DNA of 13,036 nucleotides from Deltaproteobacteria bacterium (GCA_030636245.1 DAOVXI010000024.1:1-13036), one strand, 5' to 3'; shown: positions 1 through 7,758, counted from the stretch's first letter. Program-made: numbers and translations. The notes: generated by a model not told the origin, from the sequence alone.

Positions 1-68
1 AGAAACCTCCGGTTGAGTTCTCAAGACCTGAGGTCGCGGAGATACTCATAGAACAGATGAAGAAGTAA
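1..68 (+). CDS. C-terminal end of an unidentified protein (partial)
   Basis: An open frame (codons starting at base 3) enters from the left edge and ends at TAA 66-68, giving about 21 residues that finish ...EILIEQMKK. The residues are charged and helix-like, but too few for a family call. A strong hairpin terminator follows 35 nt later, which supports this being a genuine gene end. Function cannot be stated. Confidence 0.55.
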   Translation, partial: KPPVEFSRPEVAEILIEQMKK

Positions 69-103
69 ATTTTTAATAGTAAGAACAGTTAAGGGTCAAA
101 GAG

Positions 104-134
104 AAAAGCCGAGCTAAAATTTAGCTCGGCTTTT
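104..134. terminator. Bidirectional intrinsic terminator
   Basis: Bases 104-118 are perfectly complementary to 120-134. The core GCCGAGCTAAA/TTTAGCTCGGC is flanked by A4 on the left and T4 on the right, so each strand ends the stem in a T tract. It lies between two converging genes: the + gene ending at 68 and the - gene whose stop is at 136. It probably terminates both. Confidence 0.85.
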
Positions 135-135
135 C

Positions 136-1836
136 TTACTTCATTGCTTTGAGGCTCATGATCGAGAGATGATGCTTAGGATCTATCATTAGGACCTGCT
201 TATAAATTGCTTTAGCGTTAGCTATCTTACCCTTCTTCTCAAGGGCAAGCCCGAGTAAATAAAGAAAATCAACATTATTAGGATAGACCCTGAGCACCTC
301 TCTTGCCTCTGCTATGGCACGGTCAAAACGGGCGGCCTTGATGTAGGCATTGGCGAGGTTGTATCTGAGACGCAAGAAATTCGGCTTTAATATGACCGCA
401 TTTTCAAAGTAGGCAACTGACTTTTGGTGATCCCCGTATGTACTGTATATGGTCCCCAGGTTGTTATAGGCATAAGGGTACTCGGGAAACCTTTTTACAA
501 GTTCAAGGTAATACTTCTCCGAGGTTTCAAGGTCACCGGCGAGGTAGTAGCCCCATGCGCGGTTATTCAGTACGCGTACCTTATTCGGTGATTTTTTCGC
601 ACCGTGGTCCCAAAGACTTACTTCCGTGGCCCATACGGAGTTGCTTCGGATAGTAAAGGCTATCATGACAACAAAGATAACAGAGCATAGTATCAGCCAA
701 CTCTTCTCACTCATACACCCAAGAAGATTATAAAGACCATAAGCTAAAACAATCGACGCACCCGCCATGGGCAAATACAACCTTCGCTCGACCGCAACGT
801 CAGCTATCGGAATAAAACTTGAGGTTGGTGCGAGTGCGATAAAGAACCAAGCGATACCCAGAGTTATGATAGGTCGTTTCTTAAGATTAATTACCGCTAC
901 TAACATTAGTAATGAAATAATTACAAGAGAGAACAATGTAGAGAAGTCAAAGAGCGTTCTCTCGTTTAAAATATCAGGGTCGGGGTTTGGCCCGGTGAAT
1001 GGAAAAAGTATCCACTGTGAGTAATGGAGGGCAATGACATTCATCTCTGTGAGAAAGTAGTTCCAGTTTGAGAGGATCGGTTCATCAACCCTTACGTCAA
1101 CCGGGATGACCGCTCCAAGGCCTGCGTACCTGTAGTAAAGATATATCGATATAATTGAAGCTCCGAGTAGCCCCAGAATAAACAGAGGTTTTGCTTCATA
1201 AATTTTCTTCCTGTAAAAGAGGAGTACCGACAGTAAGATGAAGAGTAGCGGTATGACCACAGCGGTCTCCTTGACCCCGTAGCTTAAGAGATAGAAAATA
1301 AAAGTCAGGGCAAAGTATAGATACCGAGTTCCGCCCTTTTTTTTGATGCCGTGCAGAGCCAGTAAGATAGTTATAAAAACAAAGACGGTTAATAGCAGCG
1401 AGCTTCTACTCGAGATATATGTGACAGAGCCTGTCATGACCGGGTGGAGAGTGAAGATGAGTGAGGCGAGAAGGGGGAAGGTGTTATCGCTCTCCATATC
1501 GAAAAACCCGGATATTTTTTTTATAAAAAAGAAGACCAGGAACCCTGTCATTATATGAAGAACAAGGTTGAAAAGATGATAGCCTGCAACAGAGTCACCG
1601 CTGATAAGATAATTCAAAGCGAATGTAGCCCTAAGGATAGGCCTGTGAAGATACTCACCAAGTATGGCGGGAAGATTACCTATGTCATGGATAAGGGTAT
1701 CCTCTATGATGACGTAAGTATCATCAAAGTGGAATGACGCTCCGAAACTATTCACGTAAGCTATGACCGAGAGTATAGCAAGAAGCAAAAGCGCGGATAA
1801 GTTGTCGTTCCTGATCTTTTCGAAGATGTTCCTCAT
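136..1836 (-). CDS. TMTC-like GT-C membrane protein with C-terminal TPR repeats
   Basis: This 566-residue protein has about ten hydrophobic segments in residues 13-400, then a soluble TPR block of four 34-residue repeats at about 418-555 (for example NNLGTIYSTYGDHQKS and YNLANAYIKAARFDRA). Near the N terminus the FHFDD motif (Asp38/Asp39), then HRPILRATFALNYL, YISSRSSLL and VERRLYLPMAG, are the landmarks of bacterial proteins resembling eukaryotic TMTC O-mannosyltransferases, a GT-C fold using polyprenyl-phosphate sugars. The likely role is sugar transfer to an extracytoplasmic protein or glycan, with the TPRs binding the acceptor; both points are inferred from the family. The start is the ATG complement of 1834-1836. 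Its Shine-Dalgarno is weak. It is transcribed alone, divergent from the 1958 gene, and ends at the shared terminator. The substrate is unknown. Confidence 0.8.
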   Translation of the reverse strand: MRNIFEKIRNDNLSALLLLAILSVIAYVNSFGASFHFDDTYVIIEDTLIHDIGNLPAILGEYLHRPILRATFALNYLISGDSVAGYHLFNLVLHIMTGFLVFFFIKKISGFFDMESDNTFPLLASLIFTLHPVMTGSVTYISSRSSLLLTVFVFITILLALHGIKKKGGTRYLYFALTFIFYLLSYGVKETAVVIPLLFILLSVLLFYRKKIYEAKPLFILGLLGASIISIYLYYRYAGLGAVIPVDVRVDEPILSNWNYFLTEMNVIALHYSQWILFPFTGPNPDPDILNERTLFDFSTLFSLVIISLLMLVAVINLKKRPIITLGIAWFFIALAPTSSFIPIADVAVERRLYLPMAGASIVLAYGLYNLLGCMSEKSWLILCSVIFVVMIAFTIRSNSVWATEVSLWDHGAKKSPNKVRVLNNRAWGYYLAGDLETSEKYYLELVKRFPEYPYAYNNLGTIYSTYGDHQKSVAYFENAVILKPNFLRLRYNLANAYIKAARFDRAIAEAREVLRVYPNNVDFLYLLGLALEKKGKIANAKAIYKQVLMIDPKHHLSIMSLKAMK

Positions 1837-1898
1837 TTCACATCAAGGTATCGCTTTTTCTAATAGATTTCAACATTTATAAGCGCCAAATATTATGC

Positions 1899-1927
1899 TT
1901 CACGTATGAATCTAAATCTGATAATAT
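1899..1927 (+). promoter_or_regulatory. Weak candidate sigma70 promoter for the barrel-protein/kinase unit
   Basis: TTCACG (1899-1904) and TAATAT (1922-1927) are 17 bases apart, upstream of the gene at 1958. The -35 match is poor, so this is only a candidate. The rest of the 121-nt divergent gap is AT-rich and shows nothing else convincing. Confidence 0.3.
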
Positions 1928-1957
1928 AAACTCAATAAAATAAGCAGGAGGTAACAT

Positions 1958-2716
1958 ATGAAAAAGCTATCGATACTAACCTTAGTTGTAGCCTTTATGC
2001 TGGTCTTCAGCGTAAACAAATCAGAAGCCTTATTTGACGTTGGTGTCAAGTACTGGTTCAGTGAGCTCGACTCAGAGCTGCAGGTCACAGAGGCTGCGAT
2101 ACTTGGTGATACTATCGACCTCACCAAAGAGATCGGTCTTCCAAGCAAAGAGAACTTCCTGGAGTTTCGTGTTGTTGCGGGTTTGGGCAGTCATAAGCTG
2201 CGCTACATATTCCTTCCAATGAGTTGGAAGGGAAGCTCAGACATACAACGTAATATTGTCTTCGGTGGCGAGACATACACGGTTGGCAGCACAGTATCAG
2301 GTGATCTTACAATTGATTATCACAGGTTAGGTTATGAGTACGATATCATTGACACGCTGGATAATAAGTTAGGTATCATATTCGAGGTAAAGTATCTGGA
2401 CATAGTGGGAAGCCTTCAGGAACCATTAATTCCGCTTGATGAAAAAGGTGAGATCGCATTACCTATACCTACCGTTGGTTTAACGTTCCAGATCGGCCTT
2501 CCAAGCTTCTTCACTGTCGGCGCTGAGGTAACCGGTATGAGCGCGGGGCAATACGGAAGAATAATAGACGCTGAGGCCGCTATAAACTTCGCGCCTGTTC
2601 CTTTCTTCAGGTTAAGCGGTGGTTATAAAATACTTAACGTTCACGGCGAGTATCAAGACAACGTAGTGGATCTCAGTATTAAAGGTCCCTTCGCAATGCT
2701 ACGCTTCAAGTTCTAA
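1958..2716 (+). CDS. Predicted outer-membrane beta-barrel protein
   Basis: This is a 252-residue protein with a clear Sec signal peptide: Lys2/Lys3, a hydrophobic core at 4-19 and a likely cleavage after KSEA (Ala24). The mature part is built of alternating amphipathic strands such as VGVKYWFSEL, FLEFRVVAGLG, LGIIFEVKYLDIVG and FFRLSGGYKIL. It ends in a phenylalanine (MLRFKF), the usual C-terminal signature recognised by the BAM machinery. The start is firm: AGGAGGT at 1946-1952 sits just upstream of ATG 1958. No specific family is recognised. It could be a small porin-like or structural barrel. It is followed after 5 nt by the REC-histidine kinase gene, so the two are probably co-transcribed. 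Confidence 0.75.
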   Translation: MKKLSILTLVVAFMLVFSVNKSEALFDVGVKYWFSELDSELQVTEAAILGDTIDLTKEIGLPSKENFLEFRVVAGLGSHKLRYIFLPMSWKGSSDIQRNIVFGGETYTVGSTVSGDLTIDYHRLGYEYDIIDTLDNKLGIIFEVKYLDIVGSLQEPLIPLDEKGEIALPIPTVGLTFQIGLPSFFTVGAEVTGMSAGQYGRIIDAEAAINFAPVPFFRLSGGYKILNVHGEYQDNVVDLSIKGPFAMLRFKF

Positions 2717-2721
2717 AGATA

Positions 2722-3792
2722 ATGATAGCCAAGGTCCTCATAGTTGATGATAACGAAAAGAATGTAGATATGTTATCGGCAAAGATGAGGGCCGAAGGCT
2801 ATCATGTTGTCTCCGCTTCCAACGGCATAGCGGCACTCGATACCGTTGACACGGAACGTCCCGATATAATCCTCCTTGATATTATGATGCCCAAGATAGA
2901 CGGCATTGAAGTATGCAGACGTCTTAAATCCAACGAAGAAACCCGCTATATCCCTATCATAATGCTCACGGCTCGAGGCGAGCTTGACGACAAGGTCACT
3001 GGTCTTGACGCGGGAGCAGAAGATTATATCGTAAAACCATTTAACCTTTCCGAGATAAGCGCGAGGGTCAAAACGATACTCAAAATGAGGTCGCTTCAAA
3101 AAGAGCTTATGGAGAGTGAGAAACTCGCCGCTCTCGGTAAGATGGTTGACGGCATAGCGCATGAACTGAGAAATCCGCTTGTGACCATTGGAGGGCTTGC
3201 GAGGAGGCTTCAGGCAAGCGCCAAAGATGAAAAGCAACGGGAGTACTCAAAAACTATCGTGACAAGCGTAGAGAGACTTGAGCACATGATAGAGAGGGTT
3301 GATGAGTTCAAGCAAGCTCTTTATTCAGAGACCGAACCCACGGAGCTTAATTCCGTCATAACCGATCTTAAGGAACGAGCATTATCTCTTATTCAAGACG
3401 ATAAACAAATAGATATCATTGTAGATACTCCAGAGGATGAGGTTATAATTGACGCAAACAGGGCGAACCTGCTCACCGCGCTTACCAATATAATACAGAA
3501 CTCAATAGATGCCATTACCGATAAAGGCACCGTTATTATCATGACCACCACTCAGAACAAAACCATAACTTTGAAAATAAAGGACAACGGCAAAGGAATG
3601 GACCATGACGCACTCATGCATGTGTTCCATCCGTTCTATACCTCAAAGACAAAAGGCGCGGGGCTGGGGCTTGCGATATCCAACAGGATAATTCAGGACC
3701 ATGGCGGGAAGATAACGGTTAAGAGTACACCGGATGAAGGTACGACATTTACGATAACGCTTAAGAGCAGGGAAGTACCGCTTAAGGCTTAG
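2722..3792 (+). CDS. Hybrid response regulator-histidine kinase (REC-HisKA-HATPase)
   Basis: This 356-residue soluble signalling protein has a receiver domain at about 3-120 with all key residues: acidic pair Asp9/Asp10, phospho-acceptor Asp53 in LLDIMMP, Thr83 and Lys105 in KPF. A short coiled linker (about 120-138) leads to a HisKA domain with the phospho-histidine His147 in HELRNP. The HATPase domain shows an N box (Asn260 in IIQNSIDAI), DNGKGM (288-293), and an F/G2 region FHPFYTSK...GAGLGLAIS (302-319). Both halves therefore look active. With REC at the N terminus and no membrane segment, it probably receives phosphate or a docking signal from another kinase and passes it on; this is inference. 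No DNA-binding partner lies beside it. It starts 5 nt after the barrel-protein stop, without a strong Shine-Dalgarno, suggesting translational coupling. Confidence 0.93.
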   Translation: MIAKVLIVDDNEKNVDMLSAKMRAEGYHVVSASNGIAALDTVDTERPDIILLDIMMPKIDGIEVCRRLKSNEETRYIPIIMLTARGELDDKVTGLDAGAEDYIVKPFNLSEISARVKTILKMRSLQKELMESEKLAALGKMVDGIAHELRNPLVTIGGLARRLQASAKDEKQREYSKTIVTSVERLEHMIERVDEFKQALYSETEPTELNSVITDLKERALSLIQDDKQIDIIVDTPEDEVIIDANRANLLTALTNIIQNSIDAITDKGTVIIMTTTQNKTITLKIKDNGKGMDHDALMHVFHPFYTSKTKGAGLGLAISNRIIQDHGGKITVKSTPDEGTTFTITLKSREVPLKA

Positions 3793-3806
3793 CTTCTAAA
3801 AAGCTG

Positions 3807-5420
3807 CTACGCTCCATTCTTTTTCAAGGTTGTATCTTTCTTAAAGTTCTTGTCATCACTCTCAAGAAAATCAATATTATAATGCAGTCCGCGGCTTTCT
3901 TTTCTAAGCAGCGCTGAACGCACGATAAGGTCCGCAACCGTCGCGATGTTCCTGAGCTCAACAAGATCTGAGGTAACCTTAAAGTCCCAGTAGTATTGAT
4001 TTATCTCTTTCAGAAGAAGGCTGAGCCTGTCCTGTGCGCTCCTAAGCCGTTTCTCAGACCTCACTATACCGACATAGTTCCACATAAGCCGCCGTATCTC
4101 TTCCCAGTTCTGTGTGACAACGACAGCCTCGTTGCTTCTTACGGTTCCGAGCTCGTCCCACGGTGGAATGGAAGATAGGTTCTTTTCAAGACGTTCCTGG
4201 TTTTTCTTCTCATCCTCCATGCATGCGGCAGCTCTATCCGCCATAACAAGGCACTCAAGCAGAGAGTTTGATGCGAGCCTGTTTGCTCCGTGCAGTCCCG
4301 TGCACGCGCTCTCACCGATAGAGTAAAGTCCCTTGATCGAAGTTCTTCCGTCAACGTCTGTCGCGATGCCTCCGCAAATATAGTGTGCCGCCGGTACAAC
4401 AGGTATCGGTTCCTTTGTGATGTCAATGCCGAGCTCCATACATCTTTTGTAGATGTTCGGGAACCTCTCTCTTACAAAGTCGGCGTCCTTCTCGCTTATG
4501 TCAAGATACATACAATCGTCACCTGTTTTTTTAAGCTCAAAATCTATGGCCCTGGCAACTATGTCTCTTGGTGCAAGCTCTGCTTCTTCGTGGTATGAAT
4601 CCATGAACCTGGAGCCGTCTTTTCTTTTAAGGAGCGCGCCTTCGCCTCTCAGGGCCTCACTTATAAGAAAACTTTTTGCGTCCTGATGATAAAGACAGGT
4701 AGGGTGGAACTGAATGAACTCCATGTTCTTTATCTCTGCGCCGGCCCTGTATGCCATGGCCACGCCGTCACCGGTCGCGACATCCGGGTTACTCGTATAG
4801 ATATATACCTTCCCGGCACCTCCTGTGGCAAGCACTGTCGCGCCTGTGATAAAGGTTTCTATCTCTCCGCTTCGTTTATTCAGGGCATAGACCCCCCAAA
4901 CCCTTTCTTTGTCGAGAGGGCCGATGAACTTAGTGTGGGTTATAAGATCAACTGCTATGTGATCTTCGAATATGTCTATCTTCGGGTTTTGTTTTACTGC
5001 TTCAAGAAGGGTAGCGCCTACCTCGCGTCCGGTAATGTCTCCGGCATGGACTATTCTTCTTTTCGAGTGACCGCCTTCACGTCCGAGATCAAGCCCTTTC
5101 TGTCCTCCTAAGGTGGTCCCTGTAAAGTTGGCACCGAGCTCGATCAGCTCCTCTATCATTCCGGGGCCTTGCCTTACGACGGTATCAACTACCTCCTCAT
5201 TGCAGAGCCCAACTCCAACAGATATGGTGTCCTTGATATGTTCCTCAAAGGTATCCTCATCACTCAGTACGGATGCAATACCGCCCTGGGCATAAATGCT
5301 TGAGCTTTCCTCGACGCTTCCTTTGGTAATAATGGCGACGCGGCCAAACCTGGACGCCTTTATCGCAAAGGTGAGCCCTGCCATGCCGCTCCCGATGACT
5401 ATGAAATCTGCCTGATACAT
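3807..5420 (-). CDS. nadB: L-aspartate oxidase (quinolinate/NAD biosynthesis)
   Basis: NadB is a cytoplasmic FAD enzyme oxidising L-aspartate to iminoaspartate, which NadA condenses to quinolinate for NAD synthesis. The 537-residue length matches the family (about 540). Visible signatures are the N-terminal dinucleotide fold VIGSGMAG (8-15), the SSIYAQGGIASV segment, the REGGHSKRRIVHAGD segment, EFIQFHPTCLY, the substrate-loop region SEALRGEGALL, and the C-terminal FAD-binding stretch SIGESACTGLHGANRLASN. The C-terminal helical domain with WNYVGIVR is also present. It resembles succinate dehydrogenase/fumarate reductase flavoproteins, but the fusion of these motifs with this length and C-terminal domain favours NadB. 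The start is the ATG complement of 5418-5420, with GGAGAG about 5 nt upstream. It is monocistronic here: nadA and nadC are not adjacent. It converges on the kinase gene, 14 nt from its stop. Confidence 0.93.
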   Translation of the reverse strand: MYQADFIVIGSGMAGLTFAIKASRFGRVAIITKGSVEESSSIYAQGGIASVLSDEDTFEEHIKDTISVGVGLCNEEVVDTVVRQGPGMIEELIELGANFTGTTLGGQKGLDLGREGGHSKRRIVHAGDITGREVGATLLEAVKQNPKIDIFEDHIAVDLITHTKFIGPLDKERVWGVYALNKRSGEIETFITGATVLATGGAGKVYIYTSNPDVATGDGVAMAYRAGAEIKNMEFIQFHPTCLYHQDAKSFLISEALRGEGALLKRKDGSRFMDSYHEEAELAPRDIVARAIDFELKKTGDDCMYLDISEKDADFVRERFPNIYKRCMELGIDITKEPIPVVPAAHYICGGIATDVDGRTSIKGLYSIGESACTGLHGANRLASNSLLECLVMADRAAACMEDEKKNQERLEKNLSSIPPWDELGTVRSNEAVVVTQNWEEIRRLMWNYVGIVRSEKRLRSAQDRLSLLLKEINQYYWDFKVTSDLVELRNIATVADLIVRSALLRKESRGLHYNIDFLESDDKNFKKDTTLKKNGA

Positions 5421-5450
5421 TCAACTCTCCAAGATCAGTATTAAAAGTAA

Positions 5451-5480
5451 AGGGTATGACACAAAAGTGCCTTGTGTCAA
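5451..5480 (-). promoter_or_regulatory. Candidate nadB promoter with overlapping operator (inverted repeat)
   Basis: TGACACAA (5457-5464) and TTGTGTCA (5472-5479) form a perfect 8-bp inverted repeat with a 7-nt centre, about 37 nt upstream of the nadB start. Read on the minus strand, TTGACA (5480-5475) is a consensus -35 whose last five bases lie in one arm. A poor -10, TACCCT, lies 18 nt further on at 5456-5451. The geometry suits a dimeric repressor site; the regulator is unknown. Confidence 0.45.
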
Positions 5481-5521
5481 GGCGAGAATAGATTAATTAC
5501 CTGAAAAAGTAGCCACTTTAC

Positions 5522-5549
5522 TTGATTAATTCGTAAATTAGGTTAAAAT
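5522..5549 (+). promoter_or_regulatory. Candidate promoter for lytic transglycosylase/pgsA
   Basis: TTGATT (5522-5527) and TAAAAT (5544-5549) are spaced by 16 nt, directly in front of ATG 5557. If used, the transcript would start almost at the start codon, giving a leaderless or near-leaderless mRNA. That fits the absence of a convincing Shine-Dalgarno. Confidence 0.35.
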
Positions 5550-5556
5550 ATAAATC

Positions 5557-6177
5557 ATGTCAATATATCAAAAGATCATGAGTTCTTCAAAAGTTCTCCA
5601 AATTATATCTCTTTTTACCGTTTCCGTATCGCTGTGTTTTTCCGTTACCGTGAGTGAAGCTGATGCGGCTTTCTATGCATATCGTGATAGTAACGGCATA
5701 CTGCATATAACGAACAACCCCACGGACAGTGCTTATAAGTGGTTCAAGCGCGAGAGCGGAGACGCTGATATCAGTGACAGTAAGAACATAGATGACATTA
5801 TCTACAGCATTAGTAAAAAATATAATGTTGACCCAACGCTAATTAAGGCTATAATAAAGGCAGAGAGCAACTTTGACAAGTATGCTGTAAGCAGTGCAGG
5901 GGCCAGGGGGCTTATGCAGCTCATGCCGGCGACCGCCGTTAAGGTTGGAGTGAGTGATATATATAACGCCTCGGATAACATAGAAGGTGGTGTAAAGTAT
6001 TTCAGCTACCTCATGGATAAATTCGATCAACAGATAACCCTTGCGCTTGCAGCCTACAACGCAGGCGAGACAGTCGTGCGCAGATATGGTAAGATCCCTC
6101 CATATAAAGAAACACTTAACTACGTTAAAAAAGTGCTTAAGTATCAGGATCACTACACTAAGCTAGCAAAGAACTGA
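5557..6177 (+). CDS. Secreted SLT-family lytic transglycosylase
   Basis: The protein cleaves peptidoglycan glycan strands in the periplasm (family role). It has 206 residues. An N-terminal signal-like hydrophobic stretch (13-32, ending near EADAA) is followed by a short DUF4124-like segment, FYAYRDSNGILHITNNP (39-55). The SLT domain runs from about 78 to 195. The catalytic glutamate is Glu103 in IKAESNFD, followed by GLMQLMP (118-124) and AYNAG (166-170), which are the canonical lysozyme-like motifs. The DUF4124 plus SLT order is common in small transglycosylases of deltaproteobacteria. The start at ATG 5557 gives the longer signal peptide; ATG 5578 is an alternative, and neither has a good Shine-Dalgarno. 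pgsA begins 11 nt after its stop, so the two are probably one transcript. Confidence 0.92.
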   Translation: MSIYQKIMSSSKVLQIISLFTVSVSLCFSVTVSEADAAFYAYRDSNGILHITNNPTDSAYKWFKRESGDADISDSKNIDDIIYSISKKYNVDPTLIKAIIKAESNFDKYAVSSAGARGLMQLMPATAVKVGVSDIYNASDNIEGGVKYFSYLMDKFDQQITLALAAYNAGETVVRRYGKIPPYKETLNYVKKVLKYQDHYTKLAKN

Positions 6178-6188
6178 GATCTATTATA

Positions 6189-6800
6189 ATGAGTGAAGAA
6201 CAAACAAAAGAAGAGCGCTACATCGAGGTCAAGAGTATCCCCAACATACTCTCGCTTTTTAGAATTGGAATGTCTCCTGTCCTGATCCTGATGCTGCTTT
6301 CACCGGGCAAGCTCCTAAGCCTCGTCTCCGGCGTGGTCTTCCTCTTAGTATGTCTCACGGACTGGCTCGACGGATACCTTGCCAGAAGGCTCCAGGCCGT
6401 AACCACACTGGGCAAGTTCCTTGATCCGCTCGCTGACAAGCTGCTTATAATGACCGCCCTTATCATGCTTATCCCTCTTGATAGGGCACCTGCATGGATG
6501 GTAGCTCTTATTATCGGGCGTGAGATAGCCATAACCGGGCTCAGGACAATAGCGCTTGAAGAGAAGATGGTCATAGCCGCATCTGTTGCAGGGAAGGCCA
6601 AGACCGTCACACAGATAATCGCTATTGTACCGCTCCTGATTCACTTTCAATACTTTGGAATAAACTTTCATCTCATCGGATCCTATGTCCTGTGGGTGGC
6701 GCTCTTTCTGACCCTTTACTCAGGGGCAGAGTATTTCCTCAAGTTCAGCCGTCACCACGGCATGAGCGGCAGCGACAAAGAGAGTGAAGAGGGTAGCTAG
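6189..6800 (+). CDS. pgsA: CDP-diacylglycerol-glycerol-3-phosphate 3-phosphatidyltransferase
   Basis: PgsA makes phosphatidylglycerol-phosphate from CDP-diacylglycerol and glycerol-3-phosphate at the inner membrane, the committed step to phosphatidylglycerol and cardiolipin. The 203-residue protein carries the full CDP-alcohol phosphotransferase signature: Asp58, Asp61-Gly62, Ala65-Arg66, Gly75, Asp79 and Asp83 (DWLDGYLARR...LGKFLDPLADK). The PNILSLFRIGMSPV start is typical of PgsA, and four or more hydrophobic helices follow. The N terminus has an unusual charged extension of about 15 residues before that motif. PgsA is favoured over phosphatidylserine synthase by the PNxLxxxR start and the IGREIAITGLR stretch. 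It follows the transglycosylase by 11 nt without a visible strong Shine-Dalgarno, so coupling is likely. Confidence 0.92.
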   Translation: MSEEQTKEERYIEVKSIPNILSLFRIGMSPVLILMLLSPGKLLSLVSGVVFLLVCLTDWLDGYLARRLQAVTTLGKFLDPLADKLLIMTALIMLIPLDRAPAWMVALIIGREIAITGLRTIALEEKMVIAASVAGKAKTVTQIIAIVPLLIHFQYFGINFHLIGSYVLWVALFLTLYSGAEYFLKFSRHHGMSGSDKESEEGS

Positions 6801-6840
6801 TAATTTAAGAGCCCCCAACCCCCAAGAAGAGCGATACCGC

Positions 6841-6868
6841 TTGACACAAAAAGCAAATCTGATAAAAT
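6841..6868 (+). promoter_or_regulatory. sigma70 promoter for tRNA-Arg
   Basis: Consensus TTGACA (6841-6846) and TAAAAT (6863-6868) are separated by 16 nt. The predicted start, near 6875, is about 47 nt upstream of the mature tRNA. No other gene lies between. Confidence 0.7.
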
Positions 6869-6921
6869 ATTCCCTTTGATAACAGTCCCGTTACTTAAGC
6901 AGTGCAAACCACAAAAACCTA

Positions 6922-6998
6922 GCCCCCGTAGCTCAGCAGGATAGAGCAATGGATTCCTAATCCATGTGTCGGACGTTCGAATCGTCTCGGGGGCGCCA
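6922..6998 (+). tRNA. tRNA-Arg (anticodon CCT)
   Basis: A full cloverleaf can be drawn. The acceptor GCCCCCG (6922-6928) pairs with CGGGGGC (6988-6994), followed by discriminator G and an encoded CCA. The D arm is 6931-6947. The anticodon arm ATGGA/TCCAT encloses loop TTCCTAA with anticodon CCT at 6956-6958, reading AGG codons. The TpsiC arm has loop TTCGAAT. Total length is 77 nt. It stands alone. Confidence 0.96.
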
Positions 6999-7045
6999 AT
7001 TTTCTTATAAATATCCGGTAAATCCTGTTTTCTGAGAATTCAATC

Positions 7046-7074
7046 TTGCAAATTTGGGAAACCTGTTGTAAAAT
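7046..7074 (+). promoter_or_regulatory. sigma70-type promoter of riboswitch unit 1
   Basis: TTGCAA (7046-7051) and TAAAAT (7069-7074) are separated by exactly 17 nt. The predicted start, near 7081, is just upstream of the first GEMM aptamer and gives a leader of about 170 nt. Confidence 0.6.
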
Positions 7075-7093
7075 TAATATAGAAGAAAAACAT

Positions 7094-7177
7094 CTTTGTC
7101 AAAGGCAAACCGTTGGAAACATCGGGACGCAATGCTACGAGGCTTAGTTTACAGCTATGCCGGTCGAGCCGCCAGAG
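7094..7177 (+). promoter_or_regulatory. GEMM-I riboswitch aptamer 1 (c-di-GMP type, G20)
   Basis: P1 is CTTTG (7094-7098) with CAGAG (7173-7177). The GEMM core GGCAAACC (7104-7111) is followed by a hairpin with a GAAA tetraloop (7116-7119), then GGGACGC (7124-7130) and the stacking A (7131, Vc2 A47). The ligand-reading base preceding GCAAACC (Vc2 position 20) is G, at 7104, as in c-di-GMP binders. GCT (7134-7136) pairs with AGC (7167-7169), a compensated version of GCC/GGC in aptamer 2. The P3 arm GGC-TAG/CTA-GCC closes between the conserved ACGA and GGTC flanks. It sits in the leader of the TTG-started TPR gene at 7252. Confidence 0.93.
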
Positions 7178-7210
7178 TTTATATTATTATAAATACAGGC
7201 GGTTTTTTTT
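7169..7210 (+). terminator. Intrinsic terminator, expression platform of riboswitch 1
   Basis: CCGCC (7169-7173), which is the 3' edge of the aptamer, pairs with GGCGG (7198-7202). An inner TTTATA/TATAAA stem is separated from it by a loosely paired 4x4 loop. T8 follows at 7203-7210. Aptamer folding with ligand would hold CCGCC and block termination, so this should be an ON switch. Confidence 0.85.
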
Positions 7211-7251
7211 ATTTTAAGGGATCGCAATAGAATTTAGAAAAGAGGATCAAA

Positions 7252-7758
7252 TTGTCCAACAGAATTCTAGACTTTGAAGACAGCAGACGAGGTACGTTGA
7301 GGGAAACTCAGCTTAACCTGGCGATAAAGCTTACTCAGTCCGGGAAGTTCGCTGATGCGATAGATATCTTCAAATGTCACATTGAGAGCACTGAAGACAC
7401 TCGTACCATGACATACTATGCCCTTTGCAGGGCCATAGTCGACAGGGAGCTGAAGGAGGCTGAGTCCATATGTAAGGTTGCGATAAAAACGAATCCATAT
7501 AGCCCTGATATTTTCCTCAATACCGCAAAGATACTGTATATTAAAGGCAACAGAAAGCATACCGTGATGGCAATTCAACGGGGTATGAAGATGGACAAAA
7601 GACATAAAGGTCTTGCTAAGTTTGCCGAGACTATCGGCATGCGTAGTGCGCCTGTAATACCTTTTCTTTCGAGGGACAATTTTGCTAATGTATTCCTGGG
7701 GAAAGTGTTTAAGAATATGAGGGTTAACAAACCGAGACGTAATGTGATGATAGCGTAG
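7252..7758 (+). CDS. Riboswitch-controlled small TPR protein, paralogue 1
   Basis: This is a 168-residue cytoplasmic protein with no signal peptide or membrane segment. The middle is made of TPR-like helix pairs: GKFADAIDIF at about 30, YYALCRA at 54-60, DIFLNTAKILYIKGN at 85-99, and MAIQRGMKMDKRHKGLAKF at 105-123. The C terminus holds FLSRDN (137-142) and LGK (148-150), shared with the two paralogues downstream. I know this as a recurrent but functionally undefined arrangement; no enzymatic motif is visible. TTG 7252 is chosen as start because AGAGGA (7240-7245) is correctly spaced and no other in-frame start precedes the conserved part. Expression should depend on the c-di-GMP-type riboswitch in its leader. 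Protein-protein interaction in a c-di-GMP-regulated process such as motility, pili or matrix is inference. Confidence 0.88.
   Translation: MSNRILDFEDSRRGTLRETQLNLAIKLTQSGKFADAIDIFKCHIESTEDTRTMTYYALCRAIVDRELKEAESICKVAIKTNPYSPDIFLNTAKILYIKGNRKHTVMAIQRGMKMDKRHKGLAKFAETIGMRSAPVIPFLSRDNFANVFLGKVFKNMRVNKPRRNVMIA

Noticed and set aside
2773..3237. Minus-strand open frame of 154 codons
   Set aside because: It is a shadow of the REC-histidine kinase gene, whose domain motifs are unmistakable on the + strand.
3791..3805. Hairpin AGCTT/AAGCT between the kinase and nadB as a shared terminator
   Set aside because: There are only five base pairs and no T tract on either strand; too weak to call.
6218..6671. 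Two minus-strand open frames opposite pgsA
   Set aside because: They are shadow frames. The + strand carries the complete CDP-alcohol phosphotransferase signature.
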